Below, one piece after another: positions 63,937 to 64,000 of a stretch of 64,000 nt of DNA (its first letter is position 1; each line of letters starts with the position of its first letter). The notes beneath the pieces were generated by a model. It did no database searches, was not told where the DNA came from, and saw only the letters and a program-made list of their open reading frames with translations. The stretch spans positions 14,959,210 through 15,023,209 of the forward strand of contig JABAKD010000030.1 in NCBI GenBank assembly GCA_012845835.1. The letters run 5' to 3'. The position numbers were made by a program, and so were the translations under genes. The DNA is from Undaria pinnatifida. Lineage: Eukaryota > Sar > Phaeophyceae > Laminariales > Alariaceae.

Positions 63937-64000
63937 TATTCCTCTCCCGAAATGCTTAAAAGCGAAGTTGCCGCAAGGTATCGACCCGTTTGTCGACGCC

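Overview
This window is nuclear DNA from a eukaryote. Most of it is repeats, with a few intron-rich genes between them. There is no operon structure, ribosome-binding site or bacterial gene density. Introns are spliced at GT...AG, often with GTAAGT or GTAGGT donors. Telomere-like CCCTAA tracts lie inside the sequence. Poly(A) retroposons, LTR elements and terminal-inverted-repeat elements cover much of the length. A heterokont (stramenopile) alga is my best guess, because of the SH3-like 'CSGMFWR / DWPRNGAILKG' exons and a plastid-presequence-like peptide carried by a DNA transposon. The species cannot be told from the sequence.

Genes. The best-supported gene is a seven-exon ABHD/YheT-type alpha/beta hydrolase on the minus strand (47830-56388). 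Its exon phases agree across every junction I propose, and the Ser, Asp and His of the triad are all present. A plus-strand gene begins at 26991 (exons 26991-27061, 29163-29234 and 29298 onward). A plus-strand terminal exon at 41065-41170 may be the end of the same gene or of a relative. Minus-strand exons are visible at 6839-6939 (SH3-like), 7823-8466 (a two-exon gene for a small acidic protein) and 8520-8979 (exon remnants with coding character). A broken Ty3/gypsy-type pol, with a gag-like region next to it, fills the right edge (62145-63936, minus).

Layout. 0-5 kb: A-tailed retroposons, tandem GGCGGTAT repeats and a cluster of tRNA-derived SINEs. 5.3-6.1 kb: a PIF/Harbinger-like element. 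6.8-9 kb: minus-strand exons. 10-15.7 kb: SINEs, an LTR, a ~210-bp satellite, two A-tailed retroposons with clear target-site duplications, and a 340-bp CATA microsatellite. 16-20.6 kb: G-rich repeat arrays and a 371-bp TRIM element. 21-26 kb: LTRs, a second PIF-like element inside a tandem duplication, and SINEs. 27-29.4 kb: the SH3-like gene, with MITEs in its intron. 30.5-35.5 kb: tandem repeats, a TTTA tract, a non-autonomous LTR element with a 140-bp hairpin, and a TTG tract. 36-41 kb: repeats and one exon. 42-47.8 kb: little beyond small MITEs. 47.8-56.4 kb: the hydrolase gene. 57-61 kb: more repeats. 62-64 kb: the retroelement.

The most unusual signal cuts across these families. Short TA-bounded words (TACTGCTGTA/TACAGCAGTA, TACCTGGTA/TACCAGGTA, TATTAATAG, TACGAGTA) are scattered far more often than chance allows. 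In several pairs of repeat copies the word is present in one copy and absent from the other, as if it had been inserted.
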